Source: Mycolicibacterium porcinum
GTDB lineage: Bacteria; Actinomycetota; Actinomycetes; Mycobacteriales; Mycobacteriaceae
Direction of reading: 5' to 3'
Assembly (NCBI GenBank): GCA_001942045.1
Contig: MSTD01000007.1
Coordinates: 8,704-72,703 of the forward strand
Length of the DNA stretch: 64,000 nucleotides
Of this stretch, positions 42,029 through 50,166 are shown piece after piece. Made by a program: the position numbers and the translations under genes. Below the pieces are notes generated by a model. That model saw only the letters and a list, made by a program, of their open reading frames with translations, was not told where the DNA came from and did no database searches. Position 1 is the stretch's first letter; each line of letters starts with the position of its first letter.

Positions 42029-43002
42029 GCACCAAACTGCGTACCTCGGCGATGATCGCGTCGTTCGCCGATCCTGGTCAGAAGACCACGCCCGCTCCCT
42101 TCGGACACGCACTGGTGCAGGCCGCGCAAGCCGATGACCGGATCGTCGGGCTCACGGCGGATCTGGGCAAGTACACCGACATGCACATCTTCGCCCAGGC
42201 CTTCCCGGAACGGTTCTTCCAGATGGGCATGGCCGAGCAGCTGCTGTTCGGCGCGGCGGCGGGGATGGCGGAAACCGGCCTGATTCCTTTTGCCTCAACG
42301 TATTCGGTGTTCGCAGCGCGGCGCGCTTACGACTTCATCTGCCTCGACATCGCCGAGCCGGGTCTCAACGTCAACATCGTCGGTGGGCTTCCCGGCCTGA
42401 CCACGGGCTACGGGCCGTCCCATCAGGCCACCGAAGACGTCGCGATCTTCCGCGGAATGCCGGGTCTGACCATCGTCGATCCGTGCGATTCGGTCGATAT
42501 CGAGCAGGCCGTGCCGCAGCTGGCCGAACATCCTGGACCGACGTATCTGCGCCTGTTACGCGGGCAGGTTCCGACGGTGCTGGACGAGTACGGCTATACC
42601 TTCGAACTCGGCAAGGCCAAGGTGGTGCGGCCCGGCAATGATGTCGTGTTCGTGTCCAGTGGGCTGATGACGATGCGGGCGTTGCTGGCCGCAGAGGAAC
42701 TGGCCTCCCACCATGTCGACGCCGCCGTGGTGCACGCGCCGACTCTCAAGCCGTTCGACGCCGAAACGGTGCTACGCGAACTTGATTCGGACCGGCTGGC
42801 GCTGACGCTGGAGAACCACACCGTCGTCGGAGGGTTGTTCGAAACCGTCGCGGCGGCGATGGTGCAGCGCGGGGTCGGTCGGCAAGTCACGCCGATTGCA
42901 CTGCCCGACGAGTTCCTGGCGGCCGGGGCCCTGCCGACCCTGCACGACCGCTACGGCCTGTCGACCCAGCGAATCGTCGCATCGGTCCTGAGGCGGTTGT
43001 AG
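42025..43002 (+). CDS. Transketolase, C-terminal (pyrimidine-binding) subunit
   Basis: A 325-residue partner carrying the pyrimidine-binding and C-terminal domains. The catalytic glutamate that activates thiamine is Glu71 in FQMGMAEQLLFG, and GLPGLTTGYGPSHQATEDVA is the conserved substrate-phosphate loop. Together with the preceding gene it makes one functional enzyme for two-carbon ketol transfer. Coupled translation (ATGA) suits a fixed heteromer. The operon then leads to operator 4 and the GntR gene. Confidence 0.92.
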   Translation: MSTKLRTSAMIASFADPGQKTTPAPFGHALVQAAQADDRIVGLTADLGKYTDMHIFAQAFPERFFQMGMAEQLLFGAAAGMAETGLIPFASTYSVFAARRAYDFICLDIAEPGLNVNIVGGLPGLTTGYGPSHQATEDVAIFRGMPGLTIVDPCDSVDIEQAVPQLAEHPGPTYLRLLRGQVPTVLDEYGYTFELGKAKVVRPGNDVVFVSSGLMTMRALLAAEELASHHVDAAVVHAPTLKPFDAETVLRELDSDRLALTLENHTVVGGLFETVAAAMVQRGVGRQVTPIALPDEFLAAGALPTLHDRYGLSTQRIVASVLRRL

Positions 43003-43008
43003 GATCAG

Positions 43009-43033
43009 TGTTGACAAACAAATGTTGACAGTC
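43009..43033. promoter_or_regulatory. Operator 4: paired TGTTGAC half-sites before gntR
   Basis: TGTTGAC occurs at 43009-43015 and at 43023-43029, 14 bases apart, just before the ribosome site of the GntR gene; the second is followed by AGTC as in operators 1 and 2. The same half-site is found in the divergent promoter 3.2 kb upstream, so the regulator probably controls its own gene as well. Confidence 0.6.
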
Positions 43034-43045
43034 AGGGAGCGGTCA

Positions 43046-43714
43046 ATGTCGGTCGAGGCCCCGTCGCTGCTGCGACTTGAGAAAACCAGCCTGCGCGAGC
43101 AGGCGCTCTCGGCGCTGCGCCGTGCGATCACCTCGGGCCAGCTCCAGCCCGGTACCCACCTCGTGGAGACCGATCTGTCCGATGCCCTGCAGATCAGTCG
43201 AGGCACGCTGCGCGAGGCCATGCGGCAACTCCAGCAGGAGGGGCTGATCTCGGCGGGGGCCCGGGGGCGCCTGTCGGTCCGGCATCTTGATGCCAAGGAA
43301 ATCAAGGACATGTTCGACGTCCGCGGTGCCCTGGAATCCTTGGCTGCCGGCGAACTCGCCTCGCGGGAGGATCGCGGCGACGCCGTGTCGGCCTTGCGTG
43401 CCGCCGTCGCCGACATGGAGCGGTGGGCGGCCTCGAATCTGGAGGATCGCATCGAGGCGGATCTCAAATTCCATCGCACGATGTGCCATCTGAGCGGTAA
43501 CGAGACCCTGCTGCACGTGTGGTCGTCGCTGGAGGGCAGTATCCGGATGTCGATCATGTACGCCGGGGTGGATCGGGCGCTCAAGAACATGGACGCCAAG
43601 CGGCATCTGGACATCGTCGATGCCATCGAATCCGGCGACGCCGCTGCTGCCGCCGCCACCGTGCGTGAGCACATGTGCACTGCCGCAGCGGTTTTGGTGG
43701 AGGATGCCGGCTAG
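43046..43714 (+). CDS. GntR-family regulator of the sugar cassette (FadR/VanR FCD type)
   Basis: A 222-residue regulator with an N-terminal winged helix (LREQALSALRRAITSGQLQP, then ISRGTLREAMRQLQQEGL) and an all-helical FCD ligand domain with metal-binding histidines in LKFHRTMCHLSGN and VREHM. ATG 43046 follows AGGGAG (43034-43039); the frame open from 43022 would run through the operator. It follows the split transketolase after 43 bases, and the repeated TGTTGAC elements make it the likely repressor. The inducer is probably the substrate or a phosphorylated intermediate. Confidence 0.88.
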   Translation: MSVEAPSLLRLEKTSLREQALSALRRAITSGQLQPGTHLVETDLSDALQISRGTLREAMRQLQQEGLISAGARGRLSVRHLDAKEIKDMFDVRGALESLAAGELASREDRGDAVSALRAAVADMERWAASNLEDRIEADLKFHRTMCHLSGNETLLHVWSSLEGSIRMSIMYAGVDRALKNMDAKRHLDIVDAIESGDAAAAAATVREHMCTAAAVLVEDAG

Positions 43715-44940
43715 CGGCGGCGCACACCGTAGACCGCCGCGCCGACCGCCACCACCGCCAGCCCGGCGAGCACCGAAGTCAGGGGCAGCGAGAACCCCAG
43801 CACCAGGCAGCCGAGGAGGCCGACCGCCGGGATCACGCGACGACGGACGAGCGGTTCCAATGTCCACGCCGACACATTCGCGATCGCGTAGTACAGCAGC
43901 ACCGCGAACGACGAAAACCCGATGGCCCCACGGAGATCGGCCACCGCGGCCAGGACCGCCACCACGACACCGACCAGCAGCTCGGCGCGGTGTGGCACGT
44001 TGAACCGGGGATGCACTGCGGCCAGCCAGTGCGGCAGGTGATGGTCTCGGGCCATCGCCAAGGTGGTGCGCGACACCCCGAGGATCAGGGCCAGCAACGA
44101 GCCCAGAGCCGCCACCGCCGCCCCGGCGCGCACCACCGGCTGCCACCCCGGCGCGCCGGCCGCCGCCACCGCATCGGCCAGCGGCGCGGGTGCCGACGCC
44201 AATCCGGAACCGCCGAGCACGGAGAGCACCGCGACCGCGACCACCGCGTAGACCACCAGCGCGATACCCAGTGCGATCGGGATCGCCCGCGGGATGGTGC
44301 GGGCCGGGTCGCGCACCTCCTCACCAAGGGTGGCGATCCGGGCGTACCCGGCGAAAGCGAAGAACAACAGCCCGGCGGCCTGCAGGACCCCACCGGCGCC
44401 GACGTCGTCACCGATCGCCAGGCGCGCGGGATCGGCCGCGCCGGAACCGGCGATGATCACTACGACCGCGGCCAGGACCGCGAGCACGCACGCCACGATG
44501 ATGCGAGTCAGCAAGGCGGACTTCTGAATTCCGGCGTAGTTCACCGCAGTCAGGGCCACCACCGCGGCCACCGCAACGGCGTGCGCTCCCTGGGGCCACG
44601 CATACAACCCGACCGTCAACGCCATCGCCGCACACGACGCGGTCTTGCCGACGATGAAACTCCACCCGGCCGTGTAGCCCCAGAACTCGCCGAGCCGTTC
44701 GCGGCCGTATATATAGGTGCCGCCGGATTGCGGATAGCGTGCCGCCAGCCGGGCCGACGAGGTCGCATTGCAGTAGGCGACGACGGCCGCGGCGGCCAGT
44801 CCGATCAGCAGTCCGGTTCCGGCTGCGGCGGCTGCGGGGGCCAGGGCGGCGAAGATACCCGCGCCCACCATGGATCCCAGGCCGATCACGACGGCGTCAG
44901 TGGTCCCGAGCCTGCGCTGCAGCCCGCCGGGCGTGGTCAC
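43711..44940 (-). CDS. Amino acid/amine permease (APC superfamily)
   Basis: A 409-residue transporter with about 11-12 hydrophobic helices. VVIGLGSMVGAGIFAALAPA is the helix 1 signature of the APC family, PQSGGTYIYGRERLGEFWG follows, and FFAFAGYARIATLGEEVRDP marks helix 6. It is shorter than usual at the C-terminus. It begins with GTG and ends in a CTAG shared with the GntR stop. Its link to the flanking clusters is unclear. Confidence 0.87.
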   Translation of the reverse strand: MTTPGGLQRRLGTTDAVVIGLGSMVGAGIFAALAPAAAAAGTGLLIGLAAAAVVAYCNATSSARLAARYPQSGGTYIYGRERLGEFWGYTAGWSFIVGKTASCAAMALTVGLYAWPQGAHAVAVAAVVALTAVNYAGIQKSALLTRIIVACVLAVLAAVVVIIAGSGAADPARLAIGDDVGAGGVLQAAGLLFFAFAGYARIATLGEEVRDPARTIPRAIPIALGIALVVYAVVAVAVLSVLGGSGLASAPAPLADAVAAAGAPGWQPVVRAGAAVAALGSLLALILGVSRTTLAMARDHHLPHWLAAVHPRFNVPHRAELLVGVVVAVLAAVADLRGAIGFSSFAVLLYYAIANVSAWTLEPLVRRRVIPAVGLLGCLVLGFSLPLTSVLAGLAVVAVGAAVYGVRRR

Positions 44941-44964
44941 GACGAGATACTAGTGCGGTACCCG

Positions 44965-45567
44965 CTATGGGGCAGGTTGGCGAGGATGGAAGAAGACACC
45001 TTCTGCGCGGACCGTGACGCCGTCCGAGGTAGAGAGGTGGCCGACGGCGAAGGTTTTCACGCCTTCCACCCGGTCGATGCGTGCCTCGGCGTGAACGGGA
45101 CCGAGTGGGGTGCCGGCCTCGTAACGAAGGGTGAGTGTCCCGGTCACCGCGGGCCGCCCCGGCTTGTGGGCGGTGGCACCGAGAACGTGGTCGAGAAGGA
45201 GGGCGCAGATTCCACCGTGCACATGACCGGCGGGTCCTTCGTAGGCCGCGCCGAGCGTCACGTCGGCCCATACCCGGCCATCGGGTTCATGGTGGACCGC
45301 CAACGGCGGCGCCAGGGCGTTGCGCAATCCGATGACGGCGTTTCCCCACGCGAGGGACTGCCCGTCGACGGCCTGCTGGACGCCGAATGAACCCGGGATC
45401 AGCGACAGGCTTAGCTCATCGGCTGCCGCATCGATCTTGGCCTTGGCGGCCACGATGGAGTCCAGGTCGGCCCGGCTGCGGATGGTTGCGTCGACGAGTC
45501 GGCGAACAGATTCGGTAAGGGAGGCGTAAAGCGCTTCTGGCACTTCGGTTTTGCTGTATGTGGACAA
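44965..45567 (-). CDS. Hot-dog-fold acyl-CoA thioesterase (PaaI-like)
   Basis: A 200-residue protein with a C-terminal hot-dog domain. HVHGGICALLLDHVLGATAH carries the catalytic HGG...D pattern of PaaI/4HBT thioesterases, and TGTLTLRYEAGTPLGP follows. The first 70 residues are helical and outside the domain. The start appears to be TTG at 45567, 4 bases after the flavin reductase stop, with a ribosome site lying across that stop codon. It may release CoA from pathway intermediates of the steroid-type cluster. Confidence 0.82.
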   Translation of the reverse strand: MSTYSKTEVPEALYASLTESVRRLVDATIRSRADLDSIVAAKAKIDAAADELSLSLIPGSFGVQQAVDGQSLAWGNAVIGLRNALAPPLAVHHEPDGRVWADVTLGAAYEGPAGHVHGGICALLLDHVLGATAHKPGRPAVTGTLTLRYEAGTPLGPVHAEARIDRVEGVKTFAVGHLSTSDGVTVRAEGVFFHPRQPAP

Positions 45568-45571
45568 CTGA

Positions 45572-46108
45572 TCACCTAGGTACCAGGTCGGCCCGCCGGT
45601 CGGCGAAGCCGCCGTAATCGCCGCGGTAGAACAGCAATGGCTTTCCGCCGTGGGCGTCGAGCGCCGTGACGTGGGCGACGGCGATGGTGTGGTCTCCGGC
45701 TCCGTGTTCGAACTCCAGGTCGGCTTCGATCGTTGCGAGCGTTCCGTGCAATCGCGGGGCCCCGTTGGCGGCCGGGCTCCATTCGACTCCCGCGAACTTG
45801 TCGTCCGAGCGGCGTGCGAACTGTGCGCACACCGATTCCTGATGGTCGGCCAAGATACTGATGCACATCCGACCGCCGGCGCGAATCACCGGCCACGTTG
45901 CCGAGCCTCGCGAAGGACAGAACGACACATACGGTGGATCCAGCGACACGGAGGTGATCGATTGGCAAGTGAAACCCACCGGCCGTCGCCCGTCCCGACC
46001 GGTGATCACAGCGATACCGGTGCAGAAGTGACCGAGCACCGTGCGCATGTCTTGCGGCCCCGGTCGCCGGGTTGTCGTACCGGGCGTCCCGGTGTTATCG
46101 AGCCCCAT
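45572..46108 (-). CDS. Flavin reductase-domain protein (HsaB-like)
   Basis: A 178-residue FMN-binding split-barrel protein. The N-terminus MRTVLGHFCTGIAVITG is the standard family opening, and VGFTCQSITSVSLDPPYVSF is the flavin-binding block. Such proteins give reduced flavin to a partner monooxygenase, as HsaB does for HsaA in cholesterol ring breakdown. No two-component oxygenase lies in the window, so its partner is elsewhere. ATG 46108 follows AGGAAGG; two longer starts are in frame. Confidence 0.85.
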   Translation of the reverse strand: MGLDNTGTPGTTTRRPGPQDMRTVLGHFCTGIAVITGRDGRRPVGFTCQSITSVSLDPPYVSFCPSRGSATWPVIRAGGRMCISILADHQESVCAQFARRSDDKFAGVEWSPAANGAPRLHGTLATIEADLEFEHGAGDHTIAVAHVTALDAHGGKPLLFYRGDYGGFADRRADLVPR

Positions 46109-46235
46109 TGCTGCGTCCTTCCTCATCTCGTGTTGTGAACCAGATTCGTCCAGCTGAGTGGGTCGCAGCAACGGAGGCTCCCGGCCAGCGGTTCATCGGC
46201 ATCGGCCTGGTGACCTCGATTGTTACGCTTGGGGC

Positions 46236-46910
46236 ATGGGTGACTCCGAGCAGACAGCCAAGCCGGCGCTGGCCGCGAATAGCTGGGCGCTGCTCGGGTT
46301 GCTGTCCTATGAGCAGGAACTCTCCGGCTACGACATTCGCAAATGGCTCGGCTGGAGCATGCGCTTTTACCATGGAAGCCCGGCCTTCAGCCAGATCTAC
46401 TCGGATCTGAAGAAGCTGGAGAAAATGGGTTACCTGACGTCGCGGGTGGACGGCACCGGGACGCGGAACCGTCGTCTCTACAAGATCACCCAGTCCGGTC
46501 TGGATGCTGTCACGCAGTGGGCCCGGGAGACACCGCCGGATCCTCCGTCGTTGAAGCACCCGGCGCTCATGCGGGTGACAATGGGCCATCTCAGTGACCC
46601 AGCCACGCTCAAGCAGATGCTCCAGGAGCATCTTGCCTATGTCGATGGGATGCAACGCGACGCGGCCAAGGAAGCTCGTTGGTCCGCGGCCGATCCGGCG
46701 TGGGCATACGCCAAGATCGCACTTGATTGGGCGGTTCGCTACTACGCGTCCGAGCGGGAACTCACCCTCCAACTGATCAAGGACCTCGACGAGGCTGAGG
46801 CCAACTTCCCCAAAGTCGGTGAAGGAGCCAAGATTCCTTGGCCAGATCCGGCGTATTGGTACGAAATCGAGAGGAAAGCCGACGCCGAGGACTTGGAAGG
46901 CACGGTCTGA
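46236..46910 (+). CDS. PadR-family transcriptional regulator
   Basis: A 224-residue PadR regulator with an N-terminal winged helix (ALLGLLSYEQELSGYDIRKW, then SQIYSDLKKLEKMGYL and GTRNRRLYKIT) and a C-terminal helical dimerisation domain. PadR proteins usually repress catabolic genes and respond to aromatic acids or other toxic compounds. It is divergent from the flavin reductase-thioesterase pair across 127 bases and converges on the KstD-like gene with a 4-base gap. ATG 46236 starts at the domain. Confidence 0.88.
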   Translation: MGDSEQTAKPALAANSWALLGLLSYEQELSGYDIRKWLGWSMRFYHGSPAFSQIYSDLKKLEKMGYLTSRVDGTGTRNRRLYKITQSGLDAVTQWARETPPDPPSLKHPALMRVTMGHLSDPATLKQMLQEHLAYVDGMQRDAAKEARWSAADPAWAYAKIALDWAVRYYASERELTLQLIKDLDEAEANFPKVGEGAKIPWPDPAYWYEIERKADAEDLEGTV

Positions 46911-46914
46911 GGGC

Positions 46915-48618
46915 CTATTGCCTCGCGGCGTCGAGTGCGGCGATGTAGCCGTATACCAACCCCTGTGCGATGGTCGCGCCGGCGCCCGGATAGGTGCGTC
47001 CGAAGGCATTGGCGGCTGTGTTGCCGATCGCATAGAGCCCGTCGATCACCGTGCCGTCTTCGCGAAGCACGCGCGCGTGGTCGTCGGCGCGTAGGCCGCC
47101 GCAAGTACCAAGGTCGCTGAGCACCATCTTCACCGCGTAGTAGGGACCCTTGAAGAGTGGCCGCAGGTTCGGGTTCGGCGTGATCGTGGGATCGCCGTAG
47201 TAACGGTCGTAGGCACTGCGGCCCCGCTCGAAGTCGGGATCCTCTCCAGCGAAGGCATTTTCGTTGAAGCGGGCCACAGTCGACGTGAAATTCTCGACCG
47301 GAACCTGCATCTTGGTCGCCAGCTCCTCGAAGCTGTCCGCCTTGACGGCAATTCCGGCGTCATACCACGACTGCGGGACGGGCATGCGCGGAAACAATTC
47401 GGCGGCGAACACATAGCTGTTGCGGTATTTCTGATCGAAGACGATCCACATGCTTTCCACGGGGGTGCCCGCAGCCTCGAGTTGGAGTACGCATTGCCCG
47501 AAGCTCATGTAATCGGCCGATTCGTTGGCGAATCGGTGACCGTTGTGGTCGACGATGAACGACCCGGGCAGCGACCGCTCGGCCAGCATCACCGCCGGGG
47601 CCGACCCCGGAAGCGGGGCAACGGCGGGGAACCACCAGGATTGATCCATCAAGGCGATGTCCGCGCCGACTTCCTGCCCCAACCGGATGGCGTCGCCCGT
47701 GTTCGATTCCGCGCCGAGGCTGAGATTGTTTTCGAGAGACTCGGATTGGAACTTGTGACGCATGTCCATGTGGTGATCGAAACCGCCCGCGGCGAGTATG
47801 ACTCCACGCCGGGCGGTGACGGTGAACCGCTGTCCGCCGTGTTCCATGATTGCTCCGGTCACACGGCCATCCCCGGTGACCAGTTCGGTCAGTGAGGTTT
47901 CGAGCCAGATCGGGATCCCGGCACGGATCGCCCCGGCGAACAGGCCCGCCGCCAGCGCCTGACCACCGGCGGCGTAACGGCGCCCGAGAGCCAGGCCGCC
48001 GAGACCTTGCGCAAGCCGTTTGAGCACGGTGGGCAACCCCTTGCGGGGTACCCGGCTCATCAGGTTCAGCCAACGGTAATCGGCACCGGTGGTCGGCATC
48101 GGAATGCTGACCTCCATGACTCCGGGGCGCAGGTCAGGAAGGTATTCGCCGAGGATCGAGGTGTCGAGCGGACGGCATTCGCAGGTGCGGCCGGCCGCGG
48201 ATCCACCTGGAGCCTCGGGGTGGTAGTCGGAGTATTCCTCGGCCCAGAACAGTTTCATCGGCGTGGTTCGACGCAGCATGTCGACCGTCGCAGGCAGGTT
48301 GTCCAGGTACGCCGCGGTACGCTGCTGCGGCGCCGAGTCCGCCACGACGGCATCGAGATAGGTCTGCGCGCGCCGCGAGGAATCAGCGCCGCCGCATTCT
48401 TCGATCACCTGGCTGCCCGGCAGCCACAGTGCACCACCGGACCGGGCCGTCGAACCGCCTACGTACGACGACTTTTCGATGACGAGAACCGCCAGCCCCC
48501 GTTCATGTGCCGCCAGAGCGGCGGCGAGCCCGGTACCGGACCCGACGACGAGAAGGTCTACTTCCACGTCGGCAACGGTGAGTCCGGCGGGGATTGTCTT
48601 GTGGCTGGTGGTGGTCAC
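46915..48618 (-). CDS. FAD-binding 3-ketosteroid delta-1-dehydrogenase-like protein
   Basis: A 567-residue flavoprotein of the KstD/fumarate reductase family. The FAD motif is LLVVGSGTGLAAALAA near residue 22 with VIEKSSYVGGSTARSGG after it. The C-terminal block AIGNTAANAFGRTYPGAGAT is the KstD signature. KstD puts a double bond at C1-C2 of a 3-ketosteroid, which with 9-alpha-hydroxylation opens ring B. The start is uncertain; GTG 48618 is used because the region upstream lacks domain sequence. It is divergent from the KshA-like gene. Confidence 0.86.
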   Translation of the reverse strand: MTTTSHKTIPAGLTVADVEVDLLVVGSGTGLAAALAAHERGLAVLVIEKSSYVGGSTARSGGALWLPGSQVIEECGGADSSRRAQTYLDAVVADSAPQQRTAAYLDNLPATVDMLRRTTPMKLFWAEEYSDYHPEAPGGSAAGRTCECRPLDTSILGEYLPDLRPGVMEVSIPMPTTGADYRWLNLMSRVPRKGLPTVLKRLAQGLGGLALGRRYAAGGQALAAGLFAGAIRAGIPIWLETSLTELVTGDGRVTGAIMEHGGQRFTVTARRGVILAAGGFDHHMDMRHKFQSESLENNLSLGAESNTGDAIRLGQEVGADIALMDQSWWFPAVAPLPGSAPAVMLAERSLPGSFIVDHNGHRFANESADYMSFGQCVLQLEAAGTPVESMWIVFDQKYRNSYVFAAELFPRMPVPQSWYDAGIAVKADSFEELATKMQVPVENFTSTVARFNENAFAGEDPDFERGRSAYDRYYGDPTITPNPNLRPLFKGPYYAVKMVLSDLGTCGGLRADDHARVLREDGTVIDGLYAIGNTAANAFGRTYPGAGATIAQGLVYGYIAALDAARQ

Positions 48619-48720
48619 GGGCGTTGACGATAAATGTGCGGTCGACAGTCCTGAATCCAACCTCCTGTTGAGCGGAACACCGACCTTCCGGTGCACCTGT
48701 AGGCGCAGTTCAATGGGGCC

Positions 48721-49866
48721 ATGACGACGCACTCAGATACCGACGAAATTCGGTTGATCGAGGCCGGTTCGGTACCCACCAGGTTCGCCCGCGGTTGGCA
48801 TTGCCTGGGACTGATCCGTGACTTCGGCGATGGAAAGCCGCATCAGATCAACGCATTCGGGCAGAAGCTGGTGGTTTTCCGGGGTGAGGACGGCTCCATC
48901 AACGTGCTCGATGGGTACTGCCGGCACATGGGCGGAGATCTCTCGCAGGGGACGGTGAAGGGCAATGAAATCGCTTGTCCGTTCCACGATTGGCGGTGGG
49001 GTGGTGACGGTCGCTGTAAGAACGTGCCGTACGCCAAGCGCACACCGCGTCTGGCCCGTACTGCTGCCTGGCCCACACTCCAACAGGACGGCATGCTGTT
49101 CGTCTGGAACGACCCCGAGCGCAAGGCGCCTCCCGCCGATGTGACGATCCCGCGCATCGAGGGAGCCACCAGTAGCGGGTGGACGGACTGGCACTGGTAC
49201 ACCACGGTGGTCAACACCAACTGCCGCGAGATCATCGACAACGTCGTCGACATGGCACACTTCTTCTACATCCACGGTTCGCTTCCCACGCACTTCAAGA
49301 ACATCTTCGAAGGCCATGTCGCGACCCAGTACATGAAGAGTGCCGGTCGGCCCGACCTCGGTGACCCCGAGGGGCCCAAGATGCTCGGCACCACCTCATT
49401 GGCGTCCTACCACGGACCGTCGTTCATGATCGACGATCTGACCTACCACTACCAGGAGTTCGACCAGCGCACGGTGTTGATCAACTGCCATTACCCGATC
49501 GACGCCAATTCATTTGTGCTGCAGTACGGCATCGTGGTGGAGAAAAACGCGGCGATGCCGGAGGAACTCGCCATGGAGACCGCGATCGCGCTCGGCGATT
49601 TCGTGGAGATGGGATTCGAGCAAGATGTCGAGATCTGGCGCAACAAGACCCGGATCGACAATCCACTGCTCGTCGAAGAGGACGGACCGGTCTATCAGCT
49701 CAGGCGCTGGTACGAGCAGTTCTATGTCGACGCGGTGGACGTCACGCCGGACATGGTGGACCGCTTCGAGTTCGAGCTGGACACCACCCAGCCGTATGAG
49801 GCCTGGATGAGGGAAGTGGAAGCCAATCTGGCCGCCCGCGCTGCCACCTCCCGGCCGGTGGGATGA
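48721..49866 (+). CDS. kshA: Rieske oxygenase, 3-ketosteroid 9-alpha-hydroxylase (KshA)-like
   Basis: A 381-residue terminal oxygenase. The Rieske [2Fe-2S] ligands are Cys67/His69 and Cys86/His89 (CRH...CPFH). The mononuclear iron site is in NVVDMAHFFYIHG, with His180 and His185 and bridging Asp177. Overall length and these blocks match KshA, which hydroxylates C9 of 3-ketosteroids and, with KstD, opens ring B. It needs a KshB-type reductase, which is not in the window. It is divergent from the KstD-like gene and coupled by ATGA to a 94-residue protein. Confidence 0.88.
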   Translation: MTTHSDTDEIRLIEAGSVPTRFARGWHCLGLIRDFGDGKPHQINAFGQKLVVFRGEDGSINVLDGYCRHMGGDLSQGTVKGNEIACPFHDWRWGGDGRCKNVPYAKRTPRLARTAAWPTLQQDGMLFVWNDPERKAPPADVTIPRIEGATSSGWTDWHWYTTVVNTNCREIIDNVVDMAHFFYIHGSLPTHFKNIFEGHVATQYMKSAGRPDLGDPEGPKMLGTTSLASYHGPSFMIDDLTYHYQEFDQRTVLINCHYPIDANSFVLQYGIVVEKNAAMPEELAMETAIALGDFVEMGFEQDVEIWRNKTRIDNPLLVEEDGPVYQLRRWYEQFYVDAVDVTPDMVDRFEFELDTTQPYEAWMREVEANLAARAATSRPVG

Positions 49867-50147
49867 GGATGGCTGTCCGATCGGACAATCGCCTCGACGA
49901 TGCGCCGATGGTGCCGGTGACGTGCGCACGATGCGGCGCCGGCGTCGAGGTGCGCAAGAGCAGTTGGAACCAGACCAGCGTCCAATGGACCGGCGCGGCC
50001 CTGGACCGTTGTGAAGAGCGTTGCACTGCAGCGGAGTTGGCCGGCAGGGGTGCGCGAGGCCTGTTCCTTGCCTGCTCGGCGTTGAGCGGATCGATCGTAG
50101 ACGCAGTGCGTTCGGGAGAGCTGCGGGTGGTCGAAGAGCGTTCGTGA
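49863..50147 (+). CDS. Small cysteine-containing protein coupled to kshA, unknown function
   Basis: A 94-residue protein that I do not recognise. It has CARCG near residue 21, CEERC near 50 and another Cys near 71, a pattern that could hold a zinc or iron atom. The middle (SSWNQTSVQWTGAALDRC) is not typical of rubredoxins or ferredoxins. Its ATG overlaps the kshA stop (ATGA), so the two are made together; a second ATG lies at 49869. It may assist or modulate the oxygenase, but this is only inferred from the coupling. Confidence 0.7.
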   Translation: MRMAVRSDNRLDDAPMVPVTCARCGAGVEVRKSSWNQTSVQWTGAALDRCEERCTAAELAGRGARGLFLACSALSGSIVDAVRSGELRVVEERS

Positions 50148-50166
50148 AGCCCGGAAACCTCCGGCT
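50148..50166. terminator. Short hairpin between convergent genes
   Basis: AGCCCGGA and TCCGGCT pair around AACC with one bulged C, in the 17 bases between the stop of the kshA-coupled gene and the stop of the convergent TetR gene. It has no T-run. A bidirectional terminator is plausible because of its place. Confidence 0.45.

Noticed and set aside
43675..45390. 571-codon plus-strand frame opposite the APC permease and thioesterase
   Set aside because: The opposite strand holds a permease and a hot-dog thioesterase with full motifs. The plus-strand product is Arg/His/Gln-rich and has no domain.
48678..48693. Inverted repeat CACCG-N6-CGGTG between the KstD-like and KshA-like genes
   Set aside because: A 5-bp arm in GC-rich DNA is expected by chance and no second copy was seen, so it is not listed as an operator.
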